DNA from: Candidatus Planktophila sp.
GTDB lineage: Bacteria > Actinomycetota > Actinomycetes > Nanopelagicales > Nanopelagicaceae
Length of the DNA: 64,000 nucleotides
NCBI GenBank assembly: GCA_009694515.1
Contig: SHUV01000001.1
Span: 62,001 to 126,000, forward strand
Reading direction: 5' to 3'
Both the position numbers and the translations under genes were made by a program. Positions 1 through 9,877 of this stretch are shown here, piece after piece; position 1 is the first letter of the stretch; every line of letters starts with the position of its first letter. The notes under the pieces were generated by a model. It saw nothing but the letters and a program-made list of their open reading frames with translations, ran no database searches and had not been told where the DNA came from.

Positions 1-477
1 ATCGGAGTCTTCATTGCGATGCTCGGTGGATTCCTGGCAAGTGGTCCGGAAGTTTCCCAGGGCCTTCCACTTAAACCAGTCCTCTTAGCTTTAAGTGCGG
101 CCATCTTCTTTGGTAGCGCACTGGTCTGTATGGCAATTGGTTCAGAGAGCAGTGCGCTGATGACCATGACAACGATGCGCACCGCGACCCTCCTTGTTGG
201 GATCACACTCTTTCTTCGTTATCGTCACATTGGCGGATTAGGTAAGCCTGAACTACCAGTGCTCATCTTTATCGGAGTCGCAGATTTTGTGGCGAATTTG
301 CTGTTGGGGGTTGCGACAACCAAGGGGTTAGTCTCTATTGCAATGGTGCTTGGTGCGCTCTATCCAATAGCGACTTCGTTACTGGCCTTTTTGTTTCTCC
401 ATGAGAGATTGCACAGGGTGCAGTATTTCGGAATAATTTTTGCAGTCCTAGGAGTTTGTATTATCTCCGTCTTCTAA
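1..477 (+). CDS. EamA/DMT-family transporter, C-terminal part (truncated by window start)
   Basis: Frame is open from base 1 (IGVFIAMLGG...); hydrophobic repeats and ending typical of EamA proteins (LGALYPIATSLLAFLFLHERLHRVQYFGIIFAVLGVCII). Confidence 0.8.
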   Translation: MGVFIAMLGGFLASGPEVSQGLPLKPVLLALSAAIFFGSALVCMAIGSESSALMTMTTMRTATLLVGITLFLRYRHIGGLGKPELPVLIFIGVADFVANLLLGVATTKGLVSIAMVLGALYPIATSLLAFLFLHERLHRVQYFGIIFAVLGVCIISVF

Positions 478-969
478 TTACTTCGAAGCTGAGATAAATC
501 TCGTTCTATCGATTACTTTCTCTTCCCGTGTTCCGAAAGCTCCCAATAGCGCATCGATATCGACTTTCATTTCTCCGCCAGTGGCGCTGGTAATACTCAG
601 TTCTAGTTGGTCAATTCGGCCGGCGGCAATAAGTTCACTGATCATTGTTGCACCGGCTTCAACATGAATACGAGGCCCAAAAGTCTCTATTGCTTTCGCT
701 AGCCCTGCTACAGGTGAAAGGCTCCAAAGGTGGGCCAGTGGATTACTCGCTAATGGATTATCAAGTTGACGTGAAATAACCACTACCGGCACTGGAGTTC
801 GTAGGTATGGCTCGGCACGCGCAGTGTTGCCACCGATGAAGATGCAATCAGCTAATCTGCGATGTTCAAGAAATTGCGCGCGGTCGGCGCCACTGGTGAC
901 CCCCTGCGAAGTGCCGCTTTTTGTGGTCGAGCCATCTGCGCCTACTACCAGCGTTGCGATCACAGCCAT
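478..969 (-). CDS. RibD C-terminal/dihydrofolate reductase-like pyrimidine reductase family protein
   Basis: MAVIATLVVGADGSTTKSGTSQGVTSGADRAQF...IFIGGNTARAEPY and HVEAGATMISELI resemble RibD_C motifs. Confidence 0.7.
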   Translation of the reverse strand: MAVIATLVVGADGSTTKSGTSQGVTSGADRAQFLEHRRLADCIFIGGNTARAEPYLRTPVPVVVISRQLDNPLASNPLAHLWSLSPVAGLAKAIETFGPRIHVEAGATMISELIAAGRIDQLELSITSATGGEMKVDIDALLGAFGTREEKVIDRTRFISASK

Positions 970-1061
970 GAGCGGAGAATATTCTTTTTCTCACCCGATT
1001 ATCATGGATATTTCACGCTTAAAATTGAAAATCATCGATGAGGGGCATTAGCCTTTGAAAC

Positions 1062-2072
1062 ATGAAGAAATGGATGAGCGCTGCCACATGGGGCACCTCG
1101 TTAACCATTCTTCTCTCCATCATTCAGGCGCCTACCTCGCAAGCGGCCCCAACTCTGGCGCAAGTGCAGGCACAGGTCATTCGCTATGAAGAGGAAGCAA
1201 CCTCTGCCGCAGAGGGCGCACAAGAAGCGAAGGTGAAATTAAATTCACTCACTCGAAGCCTTGCCGGCATTCAGGCGCAAGCGCAAATCCAGGCAAAGAC
1301 GGTGGATGCGATTTCAAAGACGTTAGGTGCGATCGCTATCGATCAGTACAAATCTGGAACGATAAGTCAGAGCCTTGAACTGCTCTTCTCATCTGATCCT
1401 TCACTCTATCTCTCATCGGCGGGATCGCTGGAAGCAATCACCCGACAAAAAGGAATTCAGCTACGCAAGTTTCAATCAGCAGAGCAGCAACTCAATGCCA
1501 CCTCACTCACAGTAAGTGATCGCCTAGCTCAGGTTAAGGCGTTGCAGAAAAAGTTGGCCGAGAAGAGCGCGCTAGCAACAGCTAAATTAGCTCAGGCAGA
1601 ATCGATATTGGCAAAACTAAAGAAGGAAGATCGCGAGCGACTAGCGAGGTTGGCGCAAGAGCGTGAAGATGCCGACCAAGCTTCTTCGCTGAAAGCGGCA
1701 AAGAGTGCGGCCGGGGTATCAGGCCGTGCTGGGCTTGCAATTAAATTCGCTTTTAAACAAATTGGCGACAAGTACGTTTTCGGTGCCGACGGAATGATCT
1801 ACTGGGATTGCTCAGGCCTGACGATGCGTGCATACCAAACAGCGGGAGTTTCACTTCCACATTCTTCAGCGGCGCAAGCTCGAATGGGTAAATCAATTCC
1901 CTTTAGTCAAAAGAAGCCCGGAGACCTCATGTTCTTCGGCAGACCAGTCTCGCACGTTGGAATTTATCTGGGTGGCGGCAAGATGGTGCATGCGCCTCGT
2001 TCGGGATCACGTGTGAAAGTTGCAACGACCGATATGGGACGTAAGCGGCTGGTCGCAATACGCCGGTTCTAA
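1062..2072 (+). CDS. Secreted NlpC/P60 peptidoglycan endopeptidase with N-terminal coiled coil
   Basis: Signal peptide, long coiled-coil region, C-terminal YWDCSGLTMRAYQTAGVSLPHSS...PGDLMFFGRPVSHVGIYLGGGKMVHAP. Confidence 0.9.
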   Translation: MKKWMSAATWGTSLTILLSIIQAPTSQAAPTLAQVQAQVIRYEEEATSAAEGAQEAKVKLNSLTRSLAGIQAQAQIQAKTVDAISKTLGAIAIDQYKSGTISQSLELLFSSDPSLYLSSAGSLEAITRQKGIQLRKFQSAEQQLNATSLTVSDRLAQVKALQKKLAEKSALATAKLAQAESILAKLKKEDRERLARLAQEREDADQASSLKAAKSAAGVSGRAGLAIKFAFKQIGDKYVFGADGMIYWDCSGLTMRAYQTAGVSLPHSSAAQARMGKSIPFSQKKPGDLMFFGRPVSHVGIYLGGGKMVHAPRSGSRVKVATTDMGRKRLVAIRRF

Positions 2073-3229
2073 TGCTTGAAAATAATTTAGAATATCCACA
2101 AATACTCTGTATCACTAATGACTTTGGACCTCGCGCTGGAGGAATTGAAACTTTTATCATTGGATTAATCCAGCGCTTGCCCAAGAATTGCATCATCGTC
2201 TACACCGCTTCCCAACCGGGTTCTGCGCCCTTTGATGCGATGTGGCTACGTGATTATGGCGTTGAGGTAATTCGAGATCCTTCCAAGGTATTACTTCCAT
2301 CGTTTCGGGTGGGAAGGAAGGTAAGAAAGTTAGTTCGTGAGCGCGATGTCAAAACTGTTTTCTTTGGTGCAGCCGCTCCCTTGGCACTTCTCGCCCCGGG
2401 ACTTCGTAGCGTTGGAGTAAAGAAAATTGTTGCACTCACCCACGGACATGAAGTCTGGTGGTCCAGACTCTGGCCATTTTCATGGGCGATTGCCCGCATT
2501 GGGCGCGCAGTTGATTCCCTTACTTATCTAGGAGATTTCACGCGTGGAGAAATTGCCAAGGCGTTAGCTCCTGGCGATGTTGCAAAGCTAGTTCGCATCG
2601 CACCGGGAATCGACACTGAACATTTCACACCGTGCAGTAATGCCCGAGAACTTCGTGAAAGTTTAGGGCTTGGTAATAAGCGAGTAATTGTCAGCGTGGG
2701 GCGCCTGGTGCACCGAAAAGGACAAGATGTATTGATTGCGGCGATGCCAGAGATCATCACAGCTATTGACAATGTCCATCTGCTCTTCATTGGCGAGGGT
2801 CCATATAAGAAGGAACTTGAAAAACGGATGAAGAATTTAGGTTTAGAGAATCGAGTTACTTTTGTTGGTCGAGTTCAGTACTCAGATCTGCCGCGATATA
2901 TCTGTGTGGGAGATGTCTTTGCCATGCCATCTCGTTCCCGCCTTGCTGGACTTGAAGTTGAAGGACTCGGAATTGTTTACCTTGAGGCAAGTGCATGTGG
3001 ACTGCCGGTCATTGTTGGAATATCTGGGGGAGCACCGGATGCAATTTTGCAAGGTGAGACGGGTTTTGCTGTCGATGGAACATCAGCGCATGAAGTTGCA
3101 AAGGCGCTCGTGAAAGTACTTGCAGATAAAGAGCTAGCGCAGAAACTAGGAATACGTGGGCGGCAATGGATTATTGAAAAGTGGCAATGGCAGATCTGGT
3201 CAGAGCGGTTTAATCAGCTACTTAAGTGA
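2072..3229 (+). CDS. GT4 glycosyltransferase, PimB-like (phosphatidylinositol mannoside synthesis)
   Basis: NDFGPRAGGIETF N-terminus; SVGRLVHRKGQDVLI; EGLGIVYLEASACGLPVIVGISGGAPD. Confidence 0.85.
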   Translation: MLENNLEYPQILCITNDFGPRAGGIETFIIGLIQRLPKNCIIVYTASQPGSAPFDAMWLRDYGVEVIRDPSKVLLPSFRVGRKVRKLVRERDVKTVFFGAAAPLALLAPGLRSVGVKKIVALTHGHEVWWSRLWPFSWAIARIGRAVDSLTYLGDFTRGEIAKALAPGDVAKLVRIAPGIDTEHFTPCSNARELRESLGLGNKRVIVSVGRLVHRKGQDVLIAAMPEIITAIDNVHLLFIGEGPYKKELEKRMKNLGLENRVTFVGRVQYSDLPRYICVGDVFAMPSRSRLAGLEVEGLGIVYLEASACGLPVIVGISGGAPDAILQGETGFAVDGTSAHEVAKALVKVLADKELAQKLGIRGRQWIIEKWQWQIWSERFNQLLK

Positions 3230-3839
3230 GCCCGGCTACACGTGCTTTTTCAATTGCCTGCAGGCGACTATGCACATCTAGTTTGCGATAGATGCTGGAA
3301 AGATGGGTCTTTAGAGTCGCCTCTGTGATGAAGAGCGAAGAGGCAAGCTCTGCAACCGGGGCAGCCTTATGAAGTTGAGTGAGTATTTGTAGTTCTCGTT
3401 GCGATAAATCAAATTTATCTCGCTTTCGCTCCACAGTTTTTACGGTTTCACGAGATGAGAAGGTCAGCGGTGCAATCAGGGAGTGATCTATTGCAGCCAG
3501 AATTTCAAGAAGCGGCGCAGACTTATTCAGATACGACGAGGCGCCTGCCTTCATGGCAGCGAGAAGGAAGTCATCGTGTTCATTGAGGGTCAGAACTATG
3601 ATTGCAATCGTCTGTGAAATCGAACGGGCCCAAGAGACTATCTCTAAACCACTTCCATCGGGAAGATTGATATCAACAACGATGACATCAGGATTCACTT
3701 TCGCCATCTGTGCAAACGCCTCTGACTTTGAGGCAGCTTGAAATATGGTGAAATCTTCTCGTCTTTCTAACGCGGCACAGATACCTGCTCGAACGATGGC
3801 ATGGTCATCAATGACCAGAACTCGCGTGGACGTGCTCAT
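3222..3839 (-). CDS. NarL/LuxR-family response regulator
   Basis: REC domain (VLVIDDHAIVRAGI, VIVVDINLPDGSGLE) and C-terminal LuxR HTH (LSQRELQILTQL...TEATLKTHLSSIYRKLDV). Confidence 0.9.
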   Translation of the reverse strand: MSTSTRVLVIDDHAIVRAGICAALERREDFTIFQAASKSEAFAQMAKVNPDVIVVDINLPDGSGLEIVSWARSISQTIAIIVLTLNEHDDFLLAAMKAGASSYLNKSAPLLEILAAIDHSLIAPLTFSSRETVKTVERKRDKFDLSQRELQILTQLHKAAPVAELASSLFITEATLKTHLSSIYRKLDVHSRLQAIEKARVAGLT

Positions 3840-4408
3840 ATGGAGATTGAAATATGAGTGCCGTCTCTATCTTCAATGATGCAGCTTCCGTTGATAGCCT
3901 GAATTCGTTCTGTGATTCCTTGTAATCCCCAACGGTTCTCTTTCATCACAGCCCCACCATTTCCGTTATCACTTATCTCTAGACAGGTGTGATTGTTGAC
4001 CCAGTAGAGCTTGATGAGAATGAGGTTAGCCCCAGAGTGGGCAACGATATTTCGAAGAATCTCTGCTGCCACTGCCAATAGTTCACTTTGCTGGTCGCCA
4101 TCTATCGCTACCTCCTCAATCTCAAATGAGATTTCCATCCCAGTGCAAATTTCTTTAGCATACCTCTGCAGAAGCAGGTGAAATGGATCTTCGGACTCTT
4201 TTCTTAGTGCAAGAATTTCAGTGCGGACTTTGATGATCAGAGAATCGATATGTAACCGTGAGGCTCGAACCTGAGTTCGTGAGAGCTCACTCAACTTCGA
4301 ATCAGCCAGGATGAGATCGAGTTGATACCCGAGTCCTACTAAATCTTGCGCAATTCCATCGTGTAACTCCCGAGCAATACGTAGCCGCTCAGGAGTATTG
4401 GTAGCCAC
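3836..4408 (-). CDS. Short HisKA_3-type sensor histidine kinase without a sensor domain
   Basis: RIARELHDGIAQDLVGLGYQL H-box at residue ~10; HATPase_c (EISDNGNGG, RWGLQGITERI); GTG start; overlaps the response regulator by 4 nt. Confidence 0.85.
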   Translation of the reverse strand: MATNTPERLRIARELHDGIAQDLVGLGYQLDLILADSKLSELSRTQVRASRLHIDSLIIKVRTEILALRKESEDPFHLLLQRYAKEICTGMEISFEIEEVAIDGDQQSELLAVAAEILRNIVAHSGANLILIKLYWVNNHTCLEISDNGNGGAVMKENRWGLQGITERIQAINGSCIIEDRDGTHISISI

Positions 4409-4411
4409 AAA

Positions 4412-6199
4412 TTACTTTGTAAAGAGCGTTGAAATTTCCGCAGCAAATTGCTGGGCGATGATGTGACGCTTAAGCGAAAGCTTTGCTGTGAGCTGTCCAC
4501 CTGCGATAGTGAAATCAACTGGCAGAATTGCAAACTTACGAATTGATTCAGCCTTCGAAACTGCCTTGTTGGCTTCATCGACAGCTGTTTGAATAACAGC
4601 AATCAAATCGGGATCATTTCGCAGCGTCTCGATAGTTGCGCCAGTCTTTGCATTCGTTGCAATCCAGCCTTTGAGCATATCTTGGTCAATAGTTATCAGA
4701 GATGCGATGAATGGCTGGTTATCACCAACGACCATGCACTGACTGATAAGGGGATGAGCACGAAGACGATCTTCCAGAACTGCTGGTGCTACATTCTTAC
4801 CGCCGGCAGTCACAATGATTTCTTTCTTGCGACCGGTGATATAGAGATAGCCATCATCATCAAGGCGACCAAGGTCACCAGATCTAAACCATTCACCATC
4901 GAATACTTCTTGATTCGCGGCATCGTTCTGCCAGTAACCGCGCATCACGATTGCTCCGCTGATCAAAACTTCGCCATCATCTGCAATCTTGATGGAAGTT
5001 CCAGGAATTGGTTTACCTACTGAGCCAACGCGAAGAGAATTGGTGAGATTTAAAGTAGCTCCGGCGGTAGTTTCGGTGAGTCCATAGCCCTCGAGCACGG
5101 TGATGCCTGCCCCGCGATAGAAGTGGCCAAGTCGTTCCCCCAGTGGTGCACCACCAGAGATAGCTGCTTCAACTGCACCACCCATACCGGCGCGAATCTT
5201 TGAATACACAAGCTTGTCAAAGAGTGCATGCTTGAGAGTCAGAAGTGGATTAAATCCACCTTTATCTTTGCTCTCGCTATATGCGATAGCAACATGAGCA
5301 GCTGCTCTGAATATCTTTCCCTTACCGGCAGCCTCTGCGCGTGCTTCGGCGCCGTTGTAAATCTTTTCAAAGATACGTGGCACAGCAAGTACGAAGGTTG
5401 GTTTAAAGGATGCTAAATCTTGCGGTAGTCGGCCTACTGGATCACTGCAATGCGCCAGGTGAAGTCCTGCATGGATCGAGCCAATTTGAACCATTCGACC
5501 AAAGACGTGTGCGACCGGTAAGAAGAGCAGGGTAGAACCGCCCGGCTTCTTAAAGAGATCACTTGCCGCTTCCACAACATTTCCACACTCTGCCAGAAAG
5601 TTTGAGTGGGTAATTTGCACACCTTTTGGACGTCCAGTTGTTCCAGATGTGTAGATCAAAGTCGCAAGCGTGGTTGGTTGCAAAGAACTGCGACGACGTT
5701 GGATTTCTTCGTCGGTGATCTGCGCTCCTGAATTACGGAGCCCCGGAAGAACATCATCTGTCATGACCCAAACATGTTTTGTGTGAGAAGGGAGAACTGG
5801 CGTCACAAACTCTTTTAGGAGTGGAGTTTCAACGATGAGACCAACTGCTCCAGAATCTTCTAGAATCCATTGCACTTGTTCGGCAGAGGATGTTTCATAA
5901 ATAGGAACTACCGAGCCACCGGCATACCAAATTGCGAAATCTAAGACGGTCCACTCATAACGCGTGCGCGCCATGATTGCTACCCGATCACCAACGGCGA
6001 TTCCGGCAGCGACCAAACCTTTTGCAGTGGCGCGGATTTCTACCTCCAATTCCTTGGCAGTCATTGGTTGCCAGCCATCGCCAAGCGGACGCGAGATTGT
6101 GATTCGCTCCGGTTCGGTTCTGGCGCGGTCAGCGATGAGATCGGTGAGATTTCCGGTGGTTGCAGCGGGGATAATGGCGGGTGTGGAGACTAGATTCAT
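4412..6199 (-). CDS. Long-chain fatty-acid--CoA ligase (AMP-dependent synthetase)
   Basis: TLIYTSGTTGRPKGVQITHSN; GYGLTETTAGAT; YLYITGRKKEIIVTAGGKNVAP. Confidence 0.93.
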   Translation of the reverse strand: MNLVSTPAIIPAATTGNLTDLIADRARTEPERITISRPLGDGWQPMTAKELEVEIRATAKGLVAAGIAVGDRVAIMARTRYEWTVLDFAIWYAGGSVVPIYETSSAEQVQWILEDSGAVGLIVETPLLKEFVTPVLPSHTKHVWVMTDDVLPGLRNSGAQITDEEIQRRRSSLQPTTLATLIYTSGTTGRPKGVQITHSNFLAECGNVVEAASDLFKKPGGSTLLFLPVAHVFGRMVQIGSIHAGLHLAHCSDPVGRLPQDLASFKPTFVLAVPRIFEKIYNGAEARAEAAGKGKIFRAAAHVAIAYSESKDKGGFNPLLTLKHALFDKLVYSKIRAGMGGAVEAAISGGAPLGERLGHFYRGAGITVLEGYGLTETTAGATLNLTNSLRVGSVGKPIPGTSIKIADDGEVLISGAIVMRGYWQNDAANQEVFDGEWFRSGDLGRLDDDGYLYITGRKKEIIVTAGGKNVAPAVLEDRLRAHPLISQCMVVGDNQPFIASLITIDQDMLKGWIATNAKTGATIETLRNDPDLIAVIQTAVDEANKAVSKAESIRKFAILPVDFTIAGGQLTAKLSLKRHIIAQQFAAEISTLFTK

Positions 6200-6268
6200 G
6201 GCGCTAACGCTATATGGGCAAGGCTGGAAATGGGAAGATGCTTTTCAAATAATTGATAGCCTTCGACC

Positions 6269-6703
6269 ATGTCTGAGAAAAGTTCTTCCACGATAGTCAT
6301 CGATGCCCCACTCACCGACGTACAGGCAGCCCTATTTGATATCGCCACCTATCCTGAATGGCTCACCTCCATTAAGAAGGCCGATGTCATGGAAAGTGAT
6401 GACCAGGGACGGGCACTCAAAGCCAAGCTCTCCATCGATGCGGGCATGATGAAAGATCGCGTCACTCTGGATTATGACTGGAGTGCGGCCCCTGCAAGTT
6501 TGTCATTTACCATGGATGAAGCCGATCTTCTCACGCAAATGGATGGTACTTATTTCATCAAGGCGTTAGATGAAGATTCAACGCAGGTAACGTATGAGCT
6601 TACTGTCGCGGTCTCACTTCCTGTGCCAGCAATAATGATTACCAAAGCCCAACAACAGACTATCGACGCAGCCCTTAAAGAGTTAGCTGCGCGAGTTTCC
6701 TAG
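6269..6703 (+). CDS. SRPBCC-family (polyketide cyclase/START-like) protein
   Basis: IVIDAPLTDVQAALFDIATYPEWLTSIKKADV typical of Polyketide_cyc; lies next to fadD. Confidence 0.8.
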   Translation: MSEKSSSTIVIDAPLTDVQAALFDIATYPEWLTSIKKADVMESDDQGRALKAKLSIDAGMMKDRVTLDYDWSAAPASLSFTMDEADLLTQMDGTYFIKALDEDSTQVTYELTVAVSLPVPAIMITKAQQQTIDAALKELAARVS

Positions 6704-7648
6704 ATGGGTTACACGGTAGGAATCGACATCGGGGGAACGAAAGTTCTTGGTGGAGTTGTCGATGAGACAGGTGCGCTCATAAGACGAGCACGTAGAGATA
6801 CACCTGCCGAAGGTGGAGTTGCGCTCACACAGGCTATTGCAGATGTTGCGCTAGAACTCATGAAAGATTCCGAGATTGAATCAGTCGGAGTATCTGTTGC
6901 CGCCTTTATCTCCGCAGATCGCAAGACAATACTTGCCACGCCAAACATTAAAGATTGGAATGGCGTCAATCTTGATTACGAACTCACCTCGCGTATGGGG
7001 CTACCGGTAGTCATTGAAAATGATGCCAACTCTGCCGCTTGGGGTGAATTTAAATTTGGTGCAGGTCGAGGTAAAGAAAATATTTTGATGCTCACTGTAG
7101 GAACCGGAATTGGCGGCGGAATCGTAGTAAATAGCAATCTCCTTCGGGGATCATTTGGTATCGCCGCCGAGATTGGACACTTACGCATTGTGCCAAACGG
7201 CCTGCTTTGTGGCTGCGGCGCTTATGGATGCTTTGAACAATATGGTTCAGGGACCGCACTTCTTCGACATGCACGCGAAGCAATACAGGCACACCCTGAT
7301 CGCGCTAGCAATATTCTTAATCGTGGCGATGGCTCGATTGAAGGAGTCAAAGGCAGTGCAATTACCGAAGCTGCGCGCGATGGCGATGAACTCGCACTCT
7401 CAATTTTTGAAATAACTGGAGATTACATAGGAGCAGGAATCGCATCCCTTGCTGTCATTCTTGATCCAGAAGCGGTTGTTATTGGTGGGGGAGTAATTGA
7501 TGCAGGAGACATTCTGCTCAATCCGATTCGCACTGGGATGGAGAAGTACATGCCTTTTGCAGGAAAACATCCACATCCGCAAATCATTGGTGCACAGTTG
7601 GGTAATGAGGCTGGATTAGTCGGAGTTGCCGATCTGGCGCGCATTTAG
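6704..7648 (+). CDS. ROK-family glucokinase
   Basis: GIDIGGTKVLGGVVDETG; ENDANSAAWGEFKFGAG; ROK zinc motif CGCGAYGCFEQYGSG. Confidence 0.92.
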   Translation: MGYTVGIDIGGTKVLGGVVDETGALIRRARRDTPAEGGVALTQAIADVALELMKDSEIESVGVSVAAFISADRKTILATPNIKDWNGVNLDYELTSRMGLPVVIENDANSAAWGEFKFGAGRGKENILMLTVGTGIGGGIVVNSNLLRGSFGIAAEIGHLRIVPNGLLCGCGAYGCFEQYGSGTALLRHAREAIQAHPDRASNILNRGDGSIEGVKGSAITEAARDGDELALSIFEITGDYIGAGIASLAVILDPEAVVIGGGVIDAGDILLNPIRTGMEKYMPFAGKHPHPQIIGAQLGNEAGLVGVADLARI

Positions 7649-7702
7649 AGCGCAGGGCTGGACGCTTTACACAATAGAAGAGATTCGCGGTAAATTACTT
7701 CG

Positions 7703-8404
7703 GTGAACAACCTTCCTTATGGAACGCTTCGTGCGTTCCTGACTCCCTTCTTGATGTTGTTGTTCAGACCAAAAGTAAAGGGTCTTCGTAACGTTCCGGT
7801 TTCCGGACCGCTCATTCTTGCCTCTAACCATCTCTCATTTAGTGATTCCATCTTTATGCCCTTAGTTGTTCCACGTAAAGTGACCTTCCTTGCTAAGAGT
7901 GAATACTTCACTTCCCCTGGACCTAAGGGATTCATTAAGAAACTGACCTTCATCGCACTTGGGCAGGTGCCAGTTGATCGCTCGGGTGGAAGGCGCAGTG
8001 AGGCTGCCCTGATTACTGGTCTGCAAGTTCTTTCGGCCGGTAACTCACTAGGTATTTATCCGGAAGGAACCAGGTCCCCTGACGGTCGCTTATATAAGGG
8101 CCGCAGTGGAATCGCTCGACTAGCGATCGAATCTGGGGCACCAGTGATTCCTATCGCAATGTTTAATACCGACAAGATCCAACCGACGGGAAAAGTTGTT
8201 CCCAAGGTGATGCGGGTAGGAATTACATTTGGCGAGCCGATGTATTTTGAAGGCGATTCAACTGATCTTCAGTATTTGCGTGAGGTTACCGACCAGATTA
8301 TGAAGCGAATTCAACAGCTATCTGGACAAGAATATGTTGATGCCTATGCGGTGAAAGCAAAGAAATCTAAAGTCAAGGACGAAAATAGCGAAGAGAGTGA
8401 TTAA
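7703..8404 (+). CDS. 1-acyl-sn-glycerol-3-phosphate acyltransferase (PlsC-like)
   Basis: LASNHLSFSDSIFMP (HX4D-type) and GIYPEGTRSPDG. Confidence 0.9.
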   Translation: MNNLPYGTLRAFLTPFLMLLFRPKVKGLRNVPVSGPLILASNHLSFSDSIFMPLVVPRKVTFLAKSEYFTSPGPKGFIKKLTFIALGQVPVDRSGGRRSEAALITGLQVLSAGNSLGIYPEGTRSPDGRLYKGRSGIARLAIESGAPVIPIAMFNTDKIQPTGKVVPKVMRVGITFGEPMYFEGDSTDLQYLREVTDQIMKRIQQLSGQEYVDAYAVKAKKSKVKDENSEESD

Positions 8405-9099
8405 TCAATCTGTAACTCTGCACGTTTAAGCAGATAGTTACAAACTGTGCACTCAGCACCGGATGCTGGCATCCCACCTTCGATCGTTGAGATGAGCTCT
8501 TCCAAAAGTGCGGTAAATGTTGCCGTGTCACGTTCGACTGGCACATAGTGTTGGTTAACTCCGAAGCCATGTGAATTCGAGGCAAGCTCACTTGCAGATG
8601 TCTCTGTTACTCCGGCTAGCTTCCAAATCAGCAGCCCCATGGATGAGACAGGAAATGGCTTACCTTTATCTGGGTTCTCTAGCGCATGTGCATATGCCTC
8701 CAGTTGCGGGGCATAAAACGGCCCATTATCGCGATCGGAATCAGAGACTTTGCAATCAATAATTCCGACGGTGCCATCTTCGTAATGACCCAAGAGGTCG
8801 TAAATTCCTAATATTTTCCAACGAGTTTCAAAGCCATTGATTTTAATGGGAGAACTCTTTACCCATTGCCCCCATTGCTTGACTACGCCAGGCTTTAACG
8901 TGGGAGAAATATCTGGCATTGATGCCCGCCGGAAATGCTCTTCTTGCGAATCTGCCAGCGGTTTGACAAGTGGAAATTCTTTCTTCAGATCGAATTTAAA
9001 CCAGTACTTAAGCCAGAGGCATCGTTTGCACGTTGCTAATCCGAAGGTGAGATCAGATGGAGCAATCGTGTCGCGGGCCGGAACATCTGGTTTATTCAT
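8401..9099 (-). CDS. PD-(D/E)XK nuclease superfamily protein (Cas4/RecB-like)
   Basis: CKRCLWLKYWF near N-terminus; GIYDLL...GIIDCKVSDSD (D...DxK); PQLEAYAHAL (QxxxY); C-terminal ECTVCNYL. Confidence 0.75.
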   Translation of the reverse strand: MNKPDVPARDTIAPSDLTFGLATCKRCLWLKYWFKFDLKKEFPLVKPLADSQEEHFRRASMPDISPTLKPGVVKQWGQWVKSSPIKINGFETRWKILGIYDLLGHYEDGTVGIIDCKVSDSDRDNGPFYAPQLEAYAHALENPDKGKPFPVSSMGLLIWKLAGVTETSASELASNSHGFGVNQHYVPVERDTATFTALLEELISTIEGGMPASGAECTVCNYLLKRAELQID

Positions 9100-9114
9100 A
9101 GCGGCATTCTCTCG

Positions 9115-9756
9115 CTATGAACTGACAACGGCGCTGATGAGCACGAGTATTCCAAGCACAATCATGACGAGCCCACCGGTTGCACGTAAGCCCTCAAGGC
9201 GCCGGGCATCAGTTGCCAGCCACTGCCTGGCAGTTCCGGCAAGTAATCCCCAAGTGCCATCAGAGATAAATGCCAGAACGCAGAAGACCAAGCCCATGAA
9301 GAGAAGTTGCGCGGTGACATTGCCACCATCGATATCAACAAATTGGGGTAGTACGGCTGCAAAGAAGACGATTGCCTTTGGATTAAGAACACCGACCCAG
9401 AATCCGTCACGAATCGATTGCCCAACACTTGGCACACGTGTTCCCTGGTTGGTCATATCAGCTGCATGCTCAGAACGTTTCCTAATGGCATCGATGCCTA
9501 GGTAGATCAGATAGAGCCCGCCACCCCATTGCACCGCCAGATAGGCAAGATCGGAGCGGGCAAGGATGGGACCGAGTCCCAAGGCAACCAGAGTCGATAA
9601 GACGAATGAGCCCGAGACATTTCCGGCCACAGTTAAGACGGCTACCTTGCGCCCCCAGGAGATGGCGCGGGCTATGACAAATAGGACGCTGGGCCCTGGA
9701 GCCAGGATGATGATGATGGCGGCCACGATGTATTCAGGCAGGCGCGATGGAATCAC
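9115..9756 (-). CDS. LysE/RhtB-family amino-acid exporter
   Basis: VIPSRLPEYIVAAIIIILAPGPSVLFVIARAISWGRK...; GTG at 9756 chosen because a TACCCT box lies 6 nt upstream (the listed ORF runs to 9807). Confidence 0.88.
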   Translation of the reverse strand: MIPSRLPEYIVAAIIIILAPGPSVLFVIARAISWGRKVAVLTVAGNVSGSFVLSTLVALGLGPILARSDLAYLAVQWGGGLYLIYLGIDAIRKRSEHAADMTNQGTRVPSVGQSIRDGFWVGVLNPKAIVFFAAVLPQFVDIDGGNVTAQLLFMGLVFCVLAFISDGTWGLLAGTARQWLATDARRLEGLRATGGLVMIVLGILVLISAVVSS

Positions 9757-9828
9757 CGGCCCAGGGTAGCGCCAGGGGCGGTGTGTCGATTTGCGATTGG
9801 CATCCATCTCCAGTTAAATACCGTCTAG

Positions 9829-9847
9829 ATATATCGTTACGATATAT
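9829..9847. promoter_or_regulatory. Perfect inverted repeat ATATATCG-TTA-CGATATAT, candidate PadR operator
   Basis: 8-bp arms with a 3-nt centre in the divergent gap between lysE-like and padR-like genes; a second palindrome ggttataacc lies at 9853-9862. Confidence 0.55.
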
Positions 9848-9877
9848 ACATCGGTTATAACCATTCGGAGGCAGGAA

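Noticed and set aside
4589-5023. 144-aa plus-strand ORF
   Set aside because: Antisense to fadD; no motif support.
8837-9505. 222-aa plus-strand ORF
   Set aside because: Antisense to the well-supported PD-(D/E)XK and LysE genes; composition (S/R/P-rich) is typical of shadow ORFs.
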